Of a DNA stretch of 64,000 bases, positions 43,282 through 52,099 are shown one piece after another; position 1 is the stretch's first letter; the number at the start of each line of letters is the position of its first letter. The notes under the pieces were generated by a model. The model was not told where the DNA came from and did no database searches. It was given only the letters and a program-made list of their open reading frames with translations. The stretch covers positions 434,001 through 498,000 of the forward strand of contig NZ_CP180208.1 in NCBI RefSeq assembly GCF_047553045.1. The letters run 5' to 3'. The translations under genes and the position numbers were made by a program. The stretch is from Sphingomonas_L flavalba_A. Its GTDB lineage: Bacteria > Pseudomonadota > Alphaproteobacteria > Sphingomonadales > Sphingomonadaceae.

Positions 43282-43761
43282 ATGTCTTTCTCTGTCGGCG
43301 AAAATACAGACGTGCCGATGTCAGACATCAACACGACGCCGCTCGTCGACGTCATGCTGGTGCTTCTGATTATCTTCCTGATCGCCGTGCCGGTTGTGAT
43401 CCAGTCGGTTGACGTTAAGTTGCCCGACGTGCGTTTCGATCCGACCACGACGAAGCCGGAAAACGTCTCGCTGTCGGTCAAGGCCAGCGATACCGGTGCG
43501 TGCGAGGTTTATTGGAACCTGACGCGGGTGGACTCGACGGACCTGCTTAATCGCGCGGTCGACAAGCTGCGGCTGGAGATCGAGAAGCAGGGCGGCCCTG
43601 ACGCGCCTGGTCTCGAACTGCCGGAAGTCCATATTCGCGGCGACGTGAACACGCCCTACCGGTGCATCGGTGGGACGATCTTCACGATGCAGCGGGCTGG
43701 CTTCGCGCGCGTCGGCTTCATTTCCGAACCGCCGCCGGGCGGCTCTGTCGCGCGTCTCTGA
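43282..43761 (+). CDS. exbD: ExbD biopolymer transport protein (first copy)
   Basis: ExbD sits inside the ExbB pentamer. The 159-residue protein has one N-terminal helix with the essential aspartate (SDINTTPLVDVMLVLLIIFL at about 14-33). A periplasmic domain follows with VHIRGDVNTPYRCIGGTIF. It carries two cysteines (near 74 and 133) not seen in the second copy. It is the first of two exbD genes in tandem, which differ in length and sequence, so they probably form a mixed dimer or serve different partners. Confidence 0.93.
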   Translation: MSFSVGENTDVPMSDINTTPLVDVMLVLLIIFLIAVPVVIQSVDVKLPDVRFDPTTTKPENVSLSVKASDTGACEVYWNLTRVDSTDLLNRAVDKLRLEIEKQGGPDAPGLELPEVHIRGDVNTPYRCIGGTIFTMQRAGFARVGFISEPPPGGSVARL

Positions 43762-43789
43762 CGAACCGGCTGCCAAGGAGTAACGACAC

Positions 43790-44221
43790 ATGGCAATGAG
43801 CGGTGGCCGCGACGACGGCTCCCCGATGATGGAAATGAACACGACGCCGTTGATCGACGTCCTGCTCGTTCTGCTCATCATGTTCATCATCACCATCCCG
43901 ATCCAGACCCACGCGGTTAAGATCGATCTTCCGGCCAATTCGGACCAGAAGAACCCGCCGCCGGTCGAACCGGACAAGAACCAGCTCAGCATCGACGCCC
44001 GTGGCGTCGTGCTGTGGAACGGTTCGCCGATCGACCTGGTGACGCTGCGCCAGTATCTCGACCGGACCAAGGTCATGACGCCGGAGCCGGAACTGCACAT
44101 CCAGCCGGATCCGCAGGCCCGCTACGAGGTCGTCGACCGGGTTCTGGCCGTGGTCAAGCGCTCGGGCGTGACCAAGATGGGCTTTGTCGGCAACGAACAA
44201 TATGCGGTGTTCGGCAAGTAA
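43790..44221 (+). CDS. exbD: ExbD biopolymer transport protein (second copy)
   Basis: The 143-residue second ExbD has the helix MNTTPLIDVLLVLLIMFIIT at about 16-35 with the conserved aspartate. Its periplasmic domain contains DLPANSDQKNPPPVEPDKNQ and LHIQPDPQARYEVVDRVLAV. It starts at an ATG nine bases after AAGGAG and 28 bases after the first exbD. Two ExbD paralogues next to tonB-exbB are common in Xanthomonas and sphingomonads. A terminator-like hairpin follows. Confidence 0.92.
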   Translation: MAMSGGRDDGSPMMEMNTTPLIDVLLVLLIMFIITIPIQTHAVKIDLPANSDQKNPPPVEPDKNQLSIDARGVVLWNGSPIDLVTLRQYLDRTKVMTPEPELHIQPDPQARYEVVDRVLAVVKRSGVTKMGFVGNEQYAVFGK

Positions 44222-44263
44222 CATCTGCGTCCGCTAGCCGGATGAACGGATAACCATCGGCAA

Positions 44264-44291
44264 GGGCGGTCCCGCAAGGGGCCGCCCTTCT
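44264..44291 (+). terminator. Terminator of the tonB-exb operon
   Basis: GGGCGGTCCC (44264-44273) pairs with GGGGCCGCCC (44278-44287) around a GCAA tetraloop, with one T-G wobble, followed by TTCT. GNRA-type loop and stem suit a rho-independent terminator, though the T run is short. It lies 43 bases after the exbD stop. Confidence 0.7.
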
Positions 44292-45335
44292 GCTATACGC
44301 TGTGTCCACCCCGCCCGCATCAGTATGGCCACGCGCTGCCGCGCACGCTGGTCCGCCAGCCACGGATCGCCATCACGCGATTATCGGGCGTCAGTCTGCC
44401 ACCAGGGCGCAGGGCGCCTGGCACGGTCACCCCCCAAACCTGTGCCATCCGCCCGCCGCCAGCCACCTGGCGCCGCCAACCGCGCGTGATATGGGGTTGC
44501 CTCGCAGACCAACGTCGCACCGTCCTTGTGCGCGGCGGTGTTGCCGGCCGAAATCCATGCGCGCTGAAAGCCGGGGCGATGAACGCCGCCCGGTCGCCGT
44601 CCGGTGCCGGCACCGCGACAGCCATCCACCCGTCGGCCACGCGCAGGCTGCGCTTCACACCCAGCCTGCGCCCCCTCCTGCGCGCCCCTGCGAATGGCCG
44701 CGCCGCGATGCATGGCCCCGAAGCCGGGAAGCACGCGCGGTCGGGGCCGTCGACAGGGGGGCTGTACGGCAAACCGAAATCGCCGCTTCTGGACATGCGG
44801 TGGGGGGCCGGGCGGGTCACCCGCCGCCGGTATGCGTCGCGCCTACCCATCCGTCCGATACCGTCCGGTATCGTCGGGAGGAGGCGCGGGCAATCAACCG
44901 CTACACCCCGTACAGGGGCGGTGGTCTCCGTACCTAAGCTGGGGCCTTTCCCCGGTGCGGCGCGCCGTGCCCGGTGTCGGGCAAGCAATAGCCGTCGCCT
45001 GCTGAACAGGTCGTCGTTGCAAACGCGCCACCGGGCACACGGCAATTACCACCCGAAATCCGCAATAGGCCGTTGAACCGTGCGGACAGCACCGCTTCCT
45101 CGCGCGGACGACAGCGCGGACCAGCATCGCCGCAATGCTGTCGGCGGCACTTGCTTCCGTGACGGCCGGTTCTAAATCCTCCGGTGCCGGTAACAGCCGT
45201 GGTCAAGTGCAGCCACCGCCGGGCGCCGCCCGGTCACTCCACGCCTCGCTACTCCACGCCCCGCCGCGCCGGTCATCTCGTCCGGGGGCACGCCAGCGCC
45301 GACGCCTGCGTCGCGGCGGGCCACCGCGTGAGCGT
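44292..45335. other. About 1 kb without a credible gene, possibly a decayed comEC-like gene
   Basis: This is the longest stretch in the window with no supported gene. Open frames exist on both strands but are short, rich in Arg/Ala/Gly/Pro, lack plausible ribosome binding sites and show no domain I recognise. It lies just downstream of lexA on the minus strand, where I recall comEC in many sphingomonads. The minus-strand end near 44320 reads RLTPDNRVMAIRGWRTSVRG before SAWPY-stop, faintly like ComEC C termini, but the catalytic beta-lactamase-fold motifs are not found. I treat comEC decay as a guess. Confidence 0.4.
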
Positions 45336-45989
45336 TTAGTAGCGGCGCAGCAGCCCGGCCAGTTGGCCCTGCACGCGGACCTGGTCGGGGTGGTAGCGTT
45401 GCGGGTCATAGGCGCGGTTCGCCGGGTCGAGCCGGACCATCGCGCCTTCATGGCGATAATATTTCAGCGTCGCTTCGCTGTCGTCGATCAGCGCGACAAC
45501 GATCTGGCCCTCGCGCGCGCTGTCCGCCCGGCGGATCAGCGCATAGTCGCCGTCGAGGATGCCGGCATCGACCATCGAATCGCCCGATACCTCCAGCGCG
45601 TAATGCTCGCCATTGCCGAGCAGCGCCGCCGGCACCGACAGCATGCTCTGCCCTTCCAGCGCCTCGATCGGCAGGCCGGCGGCGATGCGGCCGTGCAGCG
45701 GAATCTCCAGCACGTCGTTGGCGGCGATCGGCGGTGGGGTCGGCGCCGGGCGCGCGGTACCGGTGCTCTTCGCCCGTTCCGGCACGCGCAGCACCTCCAG
45801 CGCGCGGGCGCGGTTGGGCAGGCGGCGGAGATAGCCGCGCTCGACCAGCGCATTGACCAGCCGGTGGACCCCGGACTTGGATTTCAGCTCCAGCGCCTCC
45901 TTCATCTCCTCGAACGAGGGCGACACGCCGCCTTCGCTCAGCCGGTCGTGGATGAAGCAGATCAGTTCATGTTGCTTGCGCGTCAGCAT
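45336..45989 (-). CDS. lexA: LexA repressor, SOS regulator
   Basis: LexA represses the SOS regulon and cleaves itself when RecA is activated. The 217-residue protein has the winged helix at about 3-65 (VSPSFEEMKEALELKSKSGV). The Ala104-Gly105 cleavage site lies in RIAAGLPIEA. The catalytic pair is Ser138 (SGDSMVDAG) and Lys176 (ATLKYYRH). The linker is Pro-rich. A perfect alphaproteobacterial SOS box lies 15 bases upstream of the start, indicating autoregulation. It follows trpC by 85 bases. Confidence 0.97.
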   Translation of the reverse strand: MLTRKQHELICFIHDRLSEGGVSPSFEEMKEALELKSKSGVHRLVNALVERGYLRRLPNRARALEVLRVPERAKSTGTARPAPTPPPIAANDVLEIPLHGRIAAGLPIEALEGQSMLSVPAALLGNGEHYALEVSGDSMVDAGILDGDYALIRRADSAREGQIVVALIDDSEATLKYYRHEGAMVRLDPANRAYDPQRYHPDQVRVQGQLAGLLRRY

Positions 45990-46004
45990 GGGGCATCTCC
46001 GCTG

Positions 46005-46019
46005 GAACGAACGGAGAAC
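46005..46019 (-). promoter_or_regulatory. SOS box (LexA operator) of lexA
   Basis: The minus strand reads GTTC-N7-GTTC exactly (GTTCTCCGTTCGTTC), the alphaproteobacterial LexA consensus. It starts 15 bases before the lexA ATG, where it would cover the ribosome-binding or core promoter region. Confidence 0.88.
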
Positions 46020-46074
46020 GTGTAGGAAACATTGGCCCCGGCGTCAAGCGTGGGCGTGGCGCCGCCGCGAAAAC

Positions 46075-46857
46075 CTACCGGCCAAGCAGCCGCCGCGTCG
46101 CCGCCTCGACGTCGCTCTCGCGCATCAGCGCTTCGCCGACCAGAAAGCAGCGCACGCCGTGGGCGGCCATTGCGTCAAGGTCGGCGGCACTGCCCAGGCC
46201 GCTTTCGGCGACGAAGGTGCAGCCGGCCGGCGCCCGGCCGACCAGCGCATAGGTCCGTTCGAAATCGACCGAGAAGTCGCGCAGGTTGCGGTTGTTGACG
46301 CCGATCAGCCGCGATTGGAGCCTGAGCGCCCGCTCCAGTTCCGCCGCGTCATGGACTTCGACCAGCGCATCCATGCCGTGCTCGATCGCCGCCGCCTCTA
46401 TCTCCGCCATCTGCCCGTCATCGAGGGCGGCGGCGATGATCAGGATCGCGTCGGCGCCCATCGCGCGCGCCTCCACCACCTGCCACGGGTCGACCATGAA
46501 GTCCTTGCGCAGCACCGGCAGGGTGCAGGCGGCGCGTGCCGCGACGAGATAGCTGGCATGGCCCTGGAAATACGGCGTATCGGTCAGGACGGACAGGCAG
46601 GCGGCGCCCCCCGCCTGATAAGCGCGGGCGTGGGCCGCGGGGTCGAAATCGGCGCGGATCAGTCCCTTGGACGGGCTGGCCTTCTTGATCTCGGCGATCA
46701 GCGCGTGGCCCGGCATCGCGTCGAGCGCGGCGCGAAAGCCGCGCGGCGCCGTCTGCCCGGCAATCGCCGCGTCCAGCTCGGCGAACGGCCGCGCGACCTT
46801 GCGGCGGGCAACCTCCGCCCGCGTCGTGGTGCAGATCATGTCGAGCATGTCGGTCAT
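46075..46857 (-). CDS. trpC: Indole-3-glycerol phosphate synthase
   Basis: TrpC closes the indole ring from CdRP in tryptophan synthesis. The 260-residue TIM barrel is monofunctional (not fused to TrpF). Motifs are LIAEIKKASPSKGLIRADFD near 52-71 with the catalytic lysine, LPVLRKDFMVDPWQVVEARA near 112-131, GVNNRNLRDF near 183-192 and FVAESGL near 213. The ATG overlaps the trpD stop as ATGA. A longer upstream frame overlapping trpD is an artefact. Confidence 0.96.
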   Translation of the reverse strand: MTDMLDMICTTTRAEVARRKVARPFAELDAAIAGQTAPRGFRAALDAMPGHALIAEIKKASPSKGLIRADFDPAAHARAYQAGGAACLSVLTDTPYFQGHASYLVAARAACTLPVLRKDFMVDPWQVVEARAMGADAILIIAAALDDGQMAEIEAAAIEHGMDALVEVHDAAELERALRLQSRLIGVNNRNLRDFSVDFERTYALVGRAPAGCTFVAESGLGSAADLDAMAAHGVRCFLVGEALMRESDVEAATRRLLGR

Positions 46858-47855
46858 CGGCAGGTTTCGATCCAGCAGTCGAGCAGCGCCTTGGCCAGCC
46901 CGCGGTCGATCGCCTCGGCCGCTTCCTCCGCGCCCTCGGCAAGCGTCGCGGCATGGCCGGCGACAATCAGCGCGGCGGCGCTGTTCAGCAGCACGGCGTC
47001 GCGATACGGGCTGGCCTCGCCGGTCAGCAGTGCGCCGAGTGCGGCGGCATTGAATGTCGGGTCGCCGCCGCGAATCGCGTCCAGCCCGTGGCGGGGCAGG
47101 CCGGCGTCCTCCGGCATCACCGTCACCGTGGCGCTGCCGCACGTGCCAAGCTGGACCATCCGGCTCGGCCCGGCGATCGACAGTTCGTCCAGGCTTTCCT
47201 CGCCGGACACGATCAGTGCCGCTTCGGCGCCGAGCTGGTCGAGCGCCCCGGCCAGCGTCGGCAGGTAATCGACCCGCGCGACGCCGATCAGCTGGCGGGT
47301 GACCCGCGCCGGGTTGGCGAGCGGACCGAGCAGGTTGATGATCGTCCGCCGCCCGATCGCCCGCCGCACCGGCGCCAGCCGGCCGAGCGCCGGGTGGTGG
47401 GTCTGGGCGAACAGAAAGGCGATGCCGATGTCGCCCAGCGTCTCCTCCGCCAGTTCCGACGCGCGCGCCAGGTTCAGGCCCAGCGCCTCCAGCGTGTCGG
47501 CCGCCCCGGCCTTGGACGAAGCGGCGCGGTTGCCGTGCTTGGCCACCGGCACGCCGCACGCCGCGACGACAATGGCGACGGCGGTGGAAATATTCAGGCT
47601 GTGGGCGCCGTCGCCGCCGGTCCCGCACACGTCGATCGCCCCGGCCGGGGCCGAAACCGGAATCATCCGCGCCCGCATCGCCCGCGCGGCGGCGGCGATC
47701 TCGGTGCTGGTTTCGTCGCGCACCGTCATGCCGACCAGAAAGGCGGCGACGGCGTCGTCGGCACAGCGCCCGTCAAGGATCGCGTCGAACGCCGCGCGCG
47801 CCGTCTCGGCATCCAGCGGCGTCGTCGGGTCGGGCAGCCGTGTCGTGACGGTCAT
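46854..47855 (-). CDS. trpD: Anthranilate phosphoribosyltransferase
   Basis: TrpD joins anthranilate to PRPP. The 333-residue protein shows DVCGTGGDGAHSLNISTAVA at about 80-99, the PRPP-binding glycine motif. VAKHGNRAASSKAGAADTLE near 107-126 carries the conserved Lys-His-Gly-Asn-Arg. It is coupled by ATGA at both ends, to trpG upstream and trpC downstream. Length and motifs are fully normal. Confidence 0.96.
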   Translation of the reverse strand: MTVTTRLPDPTTPLDAETARAAFDAILDGRCADDAVAAFLVGMTVRDETSTEIAAAARAMRARMIPVSAPAGAIDVCGTGGDGAHSLNISTAVAIVVAACGVPVAKHGNRAASSKAGAADTLEALGLNLARASELAEETLGDIGIAFLFAQTHHPALGRLAPVRRAIGRRTIINLLGPLANPARVTRQLIGVARVDYLPTLAGALDQLGAEAALIVSGEESLDELSIAGPSRMVQLGTCGSATVTVMPEDAGLPRHGLDAIRGGDPTFNAAALGALLTGEASPYRDAVLLNSAAALIVAGHAATLAEGAEEAAEAIDRGLAKALLDCWIETCR

Positions 47856-48436
47856 GCCGCGACCGCCGCGCTCACCCCGGCAATCCGCAGGAAATTGGCG
47901 ATCAGCGCGTGACCATGCTCGGTGGCGATGCTTTCCGGGTGGAACTGCACGCCGTGGATGGGCAGGCTCTCATGCCGCGCCGCCATTACGCTGCCGTCCG
48001 GCGCGGTCGCGTTGACGACCAGCGGCGGCGCCAGCCCGTCGACGATCAGCGAGTGATAGCGCGTCGCGGTGAATGGAGAGGGGAGGCCGGCGAACACGCC
48101 GCTGCCGTCATGCGCGACCGGAGAGGTCTTGCCGTGCATCAGTCCGCCGCGCACCACCCGCCCGCCGAAATGCTGGCCGATCGCCTGATGGCCAAGGCAG
48201 ACGCCGAGCAGCGGCCGCCCCGCCTCCGCGCAGGCGGCGACCAGCCCCAGCGAAATGCCGGCGTCGTCCGGCGTTCCCGGCCCCGGTGAAATCAGGAACC
48301 CCGCCGCCCCGGACGCCATCGCCTCGTCGACGCTCAGCGCATCGTTGCGCACCACCCGCGTCTCCGCGCCCAGTTCCATCAGGTAATGGACCAGGTTCCA
48401 GGTGAAGCTGTCATAATTGTCGACGACCAGGATCAT
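47852..48436 (-). CDS. trpG: Anthranilate synthase glutamine amidotransferase subunit
   Basis: TrpG supplies ammonia from glutamine to TrpE; in many bacteria the same subunit serves PabB. The 194-residue class I amidotransferase starts MILVVDNYDSFTWNLVHYL. It has the nucleophile in GVCLGHQAIG (Cys79 by rough count) and the His-Glu pair in GVQFHPESIATEHG near 170. It follows trpE after 58 bases that contain a 9-bp perfect inverted repeat. Confidence 0.95.
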   Translation of the reverse strand: MILVVDNYDSFTWNLVHYLMELGAETRVVRNDALSVDEAMASGAAGFLISPGPGTPDDAGISLGLVAACAEAGRPLLGVCLGHQAIGQHFGGRVVRGGLMHGKTSPVAHDGSGVFAGLPSPFTATRYHSLIVDGLAPPLVVNATAPDGSVMAARHESLPIHGVQFHPESIATEHGHALIANFLRIAGVSAAVAA

Positions 48437-48457
48437 GCCGCCGCCCTTAGCCGCGCG

Positions 48458-48488
48458 ACCGCCCGCTTGGCAAACGCTGGCGGGCGGT
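48458..48488 (-). other. Perfect 9-bp inverted repeat between trpE and trpG
   Basis: ACCGCCCGC (48458-48466) and GCGGGCGGT (48480-48488) can form a strong hairpin in the trpE-trpG intercistronic RNA. There is no T run on either side, so it is more likely a stability or translation element than a terminator. Confidence 0.4.
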
Positions 48489-48494
48489 AAATGG

Positions 48495-49994
48495 CTACTG
48501 CCCGAACCCCGCTTCCCCGGCGATGCGGGCGGCTTCGCGGGCGGCGGCGAACAGGGCGCCGGCCTTGGCCTCGCATTCGCGCTGTTCGGCCGCCGGGTCG
48601 CTGTCGGCGACGATGCCGGCGCCGGACTGGACGTGCATCACCCCGTCCGTGACCACGGCGGTGCGCAGCACAATGCACGAATCCATCGATCCATCGGGAG
48701 AAAAATAGCCGACACCGCCGGCATAGGCGCCGCGCGTTTCCGGCTCCAGTTCGGCAATGATCTCGCAGGCGCGGACCTTGGGGGCGCCGCTGACCGTGCC
48801 GGCCGGGAAGCCGGCGAACAGCGCGTCGAGCGCGTCCTTGCCGGGCGCGATCCGCCCGACGACGTTCGACACGATGTGCATGACGTGGCTGTAATATTCG
48901 ACCGCGTAGCTGTCGGTCACCGTCACGCTGCCCGCCGCCGCGACCCGGCCGACGTCGTTGCGGCCCAGGTCGAGCAGCATCAGGTGCTCGGCCCGCTCCT
49001 TCGGGTCGGCGAGCAGGCTGGCGCGGTTGGCGGCGTCCTCGGCGGCGGTGCGGCCGCGCGGGCGGGTGCCGGCCAGCGGGCGGATCGTCACCTCGCCGTC
49101 GCGGGCGCGGACCAGGATTTCCGGCGAACTGCCGATCAGCGCGAAGCCGGGCAGGTCGAGGTAATAGAGGAAGGGCGACGGGTTGACCCGGCGCAGCGCG
49201 CGGTACAGCGCGAATGGGGGCAGGATGAATGGCGTGGTGAAACGCTGGGCCAGCACCACCTGAAAAATGTCGCCGGCGGCGATATGCGCCTGCGCGCTGG
49301 CGACCATTTCGGCGTAGCGCCCGGCGGGCAGAACCGGCGTCGCCGCGATCTCCGGCAGGGCGGCGGGCGCGGCCTCGGCGGGCAGCGGCCGCGCCAGCCG
49401 GGCCATCGCCGCCTCGATCCGCTCGACCGCCGCGTCGACCCCGCCGGCTGCCTCCGGCCACACCGGCGCGACGAAGAACAGCTCGTCGGTCAGCCGGTCG
49501 AAGATCAGGATCAGCGTCGGCCGGGCGAACAGCATGTCGGGCAGGGCAAGCGGGTTGGGCGCCGGGCGCGGCAGCTTCTCGACCAGCCCGATCGTCTCAT
49601 AGCCGAAATAACCGACCAGGCAGGCCAGCGCGCGCGGCAATTCCGGCGGCACCTCCATTCGGCACGCGGCGACCAGCGCGCGCAGCGCCGACAGGGCGCC
49701 GCCCTCGGCCGGCTCGAACGCCTGCCGGTCGGTCAGCCACTGGCGGTTGATCTCGGCGCGGTCGCCGACGGCGCGGAACAGCAGATCGGGCGCCAGGCCG
49801 ATCAGGCTGTGCCGGCCGCGCGTCTGCCCGCCCTCGACCGATTCGAGCAGATAGTCGCCGCGGCCCGGCTCGATCAGCTTCAGCGCGGCGGAAACCGGGG
49901 TTTCGGTGTCGGCGATCCGCCGCCGCCAGACCAGCGCCGGGCGACCGGCGGCCAGCGCCGCGCGCGCCGCTGCGTCGCCCGCGCCGTCCGTCAC
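48495..49994 (-). CDS. trpE: Anthranilate synthase component I
   Basis: TrpE makes anthranilate from chorismate, with ammonia supplied by TrpG. The 499-residue length is normal. The N-terminal region has LLESVEGGQTRGRHSLIGLA near 50-70, the tryptophan-binding Leu-Leu-Glu-Ser element. The catalytic domain shows DIFQVVLAQRF, IRPLAGTRPRGRT near 300, HLMLLDLGRNDVGRV near 335 and MHVQSGAGIVADSDP near 452. Its ATG overlaps the ppiD stop as ATGA, so feedback-regulated tryptophan synthesis is coupled to an envelope folding factor. No attenuator leader peptide is evident. Confidence 0.96.
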   Translation of the reverse strand: MTDGAGDAAARAALAAGRPALVWRRRIADTETPVSAALKLIEPGRGDYLLESVEGGQTRGRHSLIGLAPDLLFRAVGDRAEINRQWLTDRQAFEPAEGGALSALRALVAACRMEVPPELPRALACLVGYFGYETIGLVEKLPRPAPNPLALPDMLFARPTLILIFDRLTDELFFVAPVWPEAAGGVDAAVERIEAAMARLARPLPAEAAPAALPEIAATPVLPAGRYAEMVASAQAHIAAGDIFQVVLAQRFTTPFILPPFALYRALRRVNPSPFLYYLDLPGFALIGSSPEILVRARDGEVTIRPLAGTRPRGRTAAEDAANRASLLADPKERAEHLMLLDLGRNDVGRVAAAGSVTVTDSYAVEYYSHVMHIVSNVVGRIAPGKDALDALFAGFPAGTVSGAPKVRACEIIAELEPETRGAYAGGVGYFSPDGSMDSCIVLRTAVVTDGVMHVQSGAGIVADSDPAAEQRECEAKAGALFAAAREAARIAGEAGFGQ

Positions 49995-51931
49995 TGGTTG
50001 GGGCCGCCGACCAGCTCGCGTTTCAGCCGCTCGACCACCGCGGTGTTGTGGGTCGCGCCTACCGCCGCGCGCGCTGCCGCGGCGAACTGCATCGCATATT
50101 CCTGACCCAGCACCTGCGAGAACTGCGCCCGTGCCGCCGATACCAGGTCCGGCCGGCCGGTTGCGTTGCCCGGTTTCACCCGGTCGAGATAGACGACGTA
50201 CCAGCCCCTGCGGTCGGGCGCTTCCAGCGGCTTGGCGGTTTTCGCGGCCATGCTGAACAGCAGGGCCATTTCCGGGTTCGCCCGCTGGCCGGGGCGCATG
50301 ATGTCCTGCCGCTGGCTGCCGATCGCGGTCGGCGCGGGCAGCGGGGTGCCGGCTTCGGCGAAGGCCTGGGCCAGCGTGCTGCCGCCCTTGACCTTGGCGA
50401 TGGCCGCGTCGGCGATCTTGCGTGCCGCCTCCATGCCGCGGTCGGCGATCAGGTCGGCGGTGACGCGCGCGCGGATCTGGGCCAGCGGCGGCGGGGCGGC
50501 GGCGATGATCTGGTCGAGCGCGACGAGGACGAACAGCTCGTTCGATACCGCCTGCTCGACGGTCGGGTCGTCGCCCTGTTCGGATGCGAAGGCGGCCTTG
50601 GCGGCGGCGGCGACTTCCGGCGTCACCGGGGCATCGGGCGCGGCCGGGTCGACGCCGCTCGCCAGCAGCGGCGGCGTGGTCTTCGCGGTCAGGCCGTTGG
50701 CCTTCACCGCCTCGTCAAAGGTCGCGCCCTCCGCTACCGCATCCTCGATTCGCGCAACGATGTCGGACAGCGCCTGATCGGCCTTCTGCGTTTTCAGCGC
50801 GGCGGCGATTTCGTCGCGCACCTGGTCGAGGCTGCGCGCCGGCGTCGCCTCGATCGCGTCGACGCGCACGACATGCCAGCCGATCGCCGACTTGGCCGGC
50901 GTCACCACCGTGCCGGCGGGCGAAGAGAATACGGCGGCGGCAAGGGAAGCATTGCTCTGCGGGGTGAAGCCCTCGCGCGTCTGCTTGTCGAGCACGGCGG
51001 CGGCAAAGCCGGCGGCTTCGGCGGCGGTGGCAAGCGGAGTGCCGGCGCCCGCCTTGGCGGCGATCGCCTTCGCCGTGGCCTCGTCCGGCACGATGACCTG
51101 GCTCAGCCGGCGGGTCTCGCGGGCGGCGTAGCGCGCCTTCTCGTCCTGATAATATTTGGCGATTTCCGCCTCGGTCGGCGCCGCCCCGGCGGCGGCGGCG
51201 GCGCGGGCGATCGTCGCATAACGCACGGTGCGGCGTTCCGGCACGGTGTAACGCATCGCGTTGCGCTGGTAGTAGGCGGCGATATCGGCATCGGTCGGCG
51301 CCGTGGTCTTGACCGCGCTGACCGGCACGAAGCCCAGGCTACCGGCCCGTTCCTCAAGCAGCATCGACGCATAGGGGGTGACCAGGCCGAACGGCGCGCG
51401 GGCGGCGCCCGACGCCGGCGTCATCAGCAGGCTGGTCATCGCCTCGCGTGACAGTTCGGCGCGGAACTGGGCCTCGGTCATCCGCGTCTGGTTCAGGAAC
51501 TGGTCGATCGCGGCGCGGTCGACCGATCCGTTGAACGCGCGGAACAGGGGAATGCTGGCGATCTGCCCGTCTTCCAGCTTGCGGCTGACCAGCATGCCCT
51601 GGCTGCGGGCGAATTCGCTGAGGGCGACGCTGTCGACCAGCTGCGCCAATATGTCCTCCACCCCGCCGGCCGACACCAGTTGCTGCATGGTGATGTCGGG
51701 CCGGTCGCGCCGGGCGAGGTCGAGCTGGCGCTGGATGCGCTGGGAAAACTCGGTCGCGTCGATCTTCTGCTTGCCGACCGTGGCAAGGGTGGTGCGGCCG
51801 CCGCCGCCGTCACCCATCTGGTAACTGCTCATGTCGGCCATGGCGAAGCCGACGGCGATCGCGACGACGAAGATGCCGACGAAGAACAGGCCGATCTTGG
51901 AATTGGTCAGGCCGCGGAAAAATGCAAACAT
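49991..51931 (-). CDS. PpiD-type periplasmic peptidyl-prolyl isomerase/chaperone
   Basis: The 646-residue protein has one N-terminal membrane anchor (about 11-32, KIGLFFVGIFVVAIAVGFAM). A SurA-N-like chaperone domain (about 45-190) follows. The parvulin-type PPIase region lies at about 255-380, though its catalytic signature is weak (RRLSQVIVPDEATAKAIAAK). It probably assists folding of proteins leaving the Sec translocon, like PpiD. It is the first gene of the trp cluster as transcribed and diverges from tpiA. I leave the symbol blank because a SurA-like protein of this layout is the alternative. Confidence 0.85.
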   Translation of the reverse strand: MFAFFRGLTNSKIGLFFVGIFVVAIAVGFAMADMSSYQMGDGGGGRTTLATVGKQKIDATEFSQRIQRQLDLARRDRPDITMQQLVSAGGVEDILAQLVDSVALSEFARSQGMLVSRKLEDGQIASIPLFRAFNGSVDRAAIDQFLNQTRMTEAQFRAELSREAMTSLLMTPASGAARAPFGLVTPYASMLLEERAGSLGFVPVSAVKTTAPTDADIAAYYQRNAMRYTVPERRTVRYATIARAAAAAGAAPTEAEIAKYYQDEKARYAARETRRLSQVIVPDEATAKAIAAKAGAGTPLATAAEAAGFAAAVLDKQTREGFTPQSNASLAAAVFSSPAGTVVTPAKSAIGWHVVRVDAIEATPARSLDQVRDEIAAALKTQKADQALSDIVARIEDAVAEGATFDEAVKANGLTAKTTPPLLASGVDPAAPDAPVTPEVAAAAKAAFASEQGDDPTVEQAVSNELFVLVALDQIIAAAPPPLAQIRARVTADLIADRGMEAARKIADAAIAKVKGGSTLAQAFAEAGTPLPAPTAIGSQRQDIMRPGQRANPEMALLFSMAAKTAKPLEAPDRRGWYVVYLDRVKPGNATGRPDLVSAARAQFSQVLGQEYAMQFAAAARAAVGATHNTAVVERLKRELVGGPNQ

Positions 51932-52099
51932 GCGGTATCCGTCGCTGCGATTGGATCAGGAAGTCGAACCATGCTTTAGGGGGCGCGCCGGGCGGCATCA
52001 AGCGCCGGGACGAATATCGCCCGCCGGGCACGTCGCCTCTTCATTTTTCCGGCGGGACGGGGGAAAGGGGCGGATCGGCTGACCAAGGGAGGACGGATC

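Noticed and set aside
46858..47628. Upstream extension of trpC over trpD
   Set aside because: The added sequence is trpD read in the wrong frame; ATGA coupling at 46854-46857 fixes the start.
48417..51451. Long plus-strand frames over trpE and ppiD
   Set aside because: Low-complexity Arg/Gly/Ala content and no start signals; the minus strand holds complete, overlapping trp genes.
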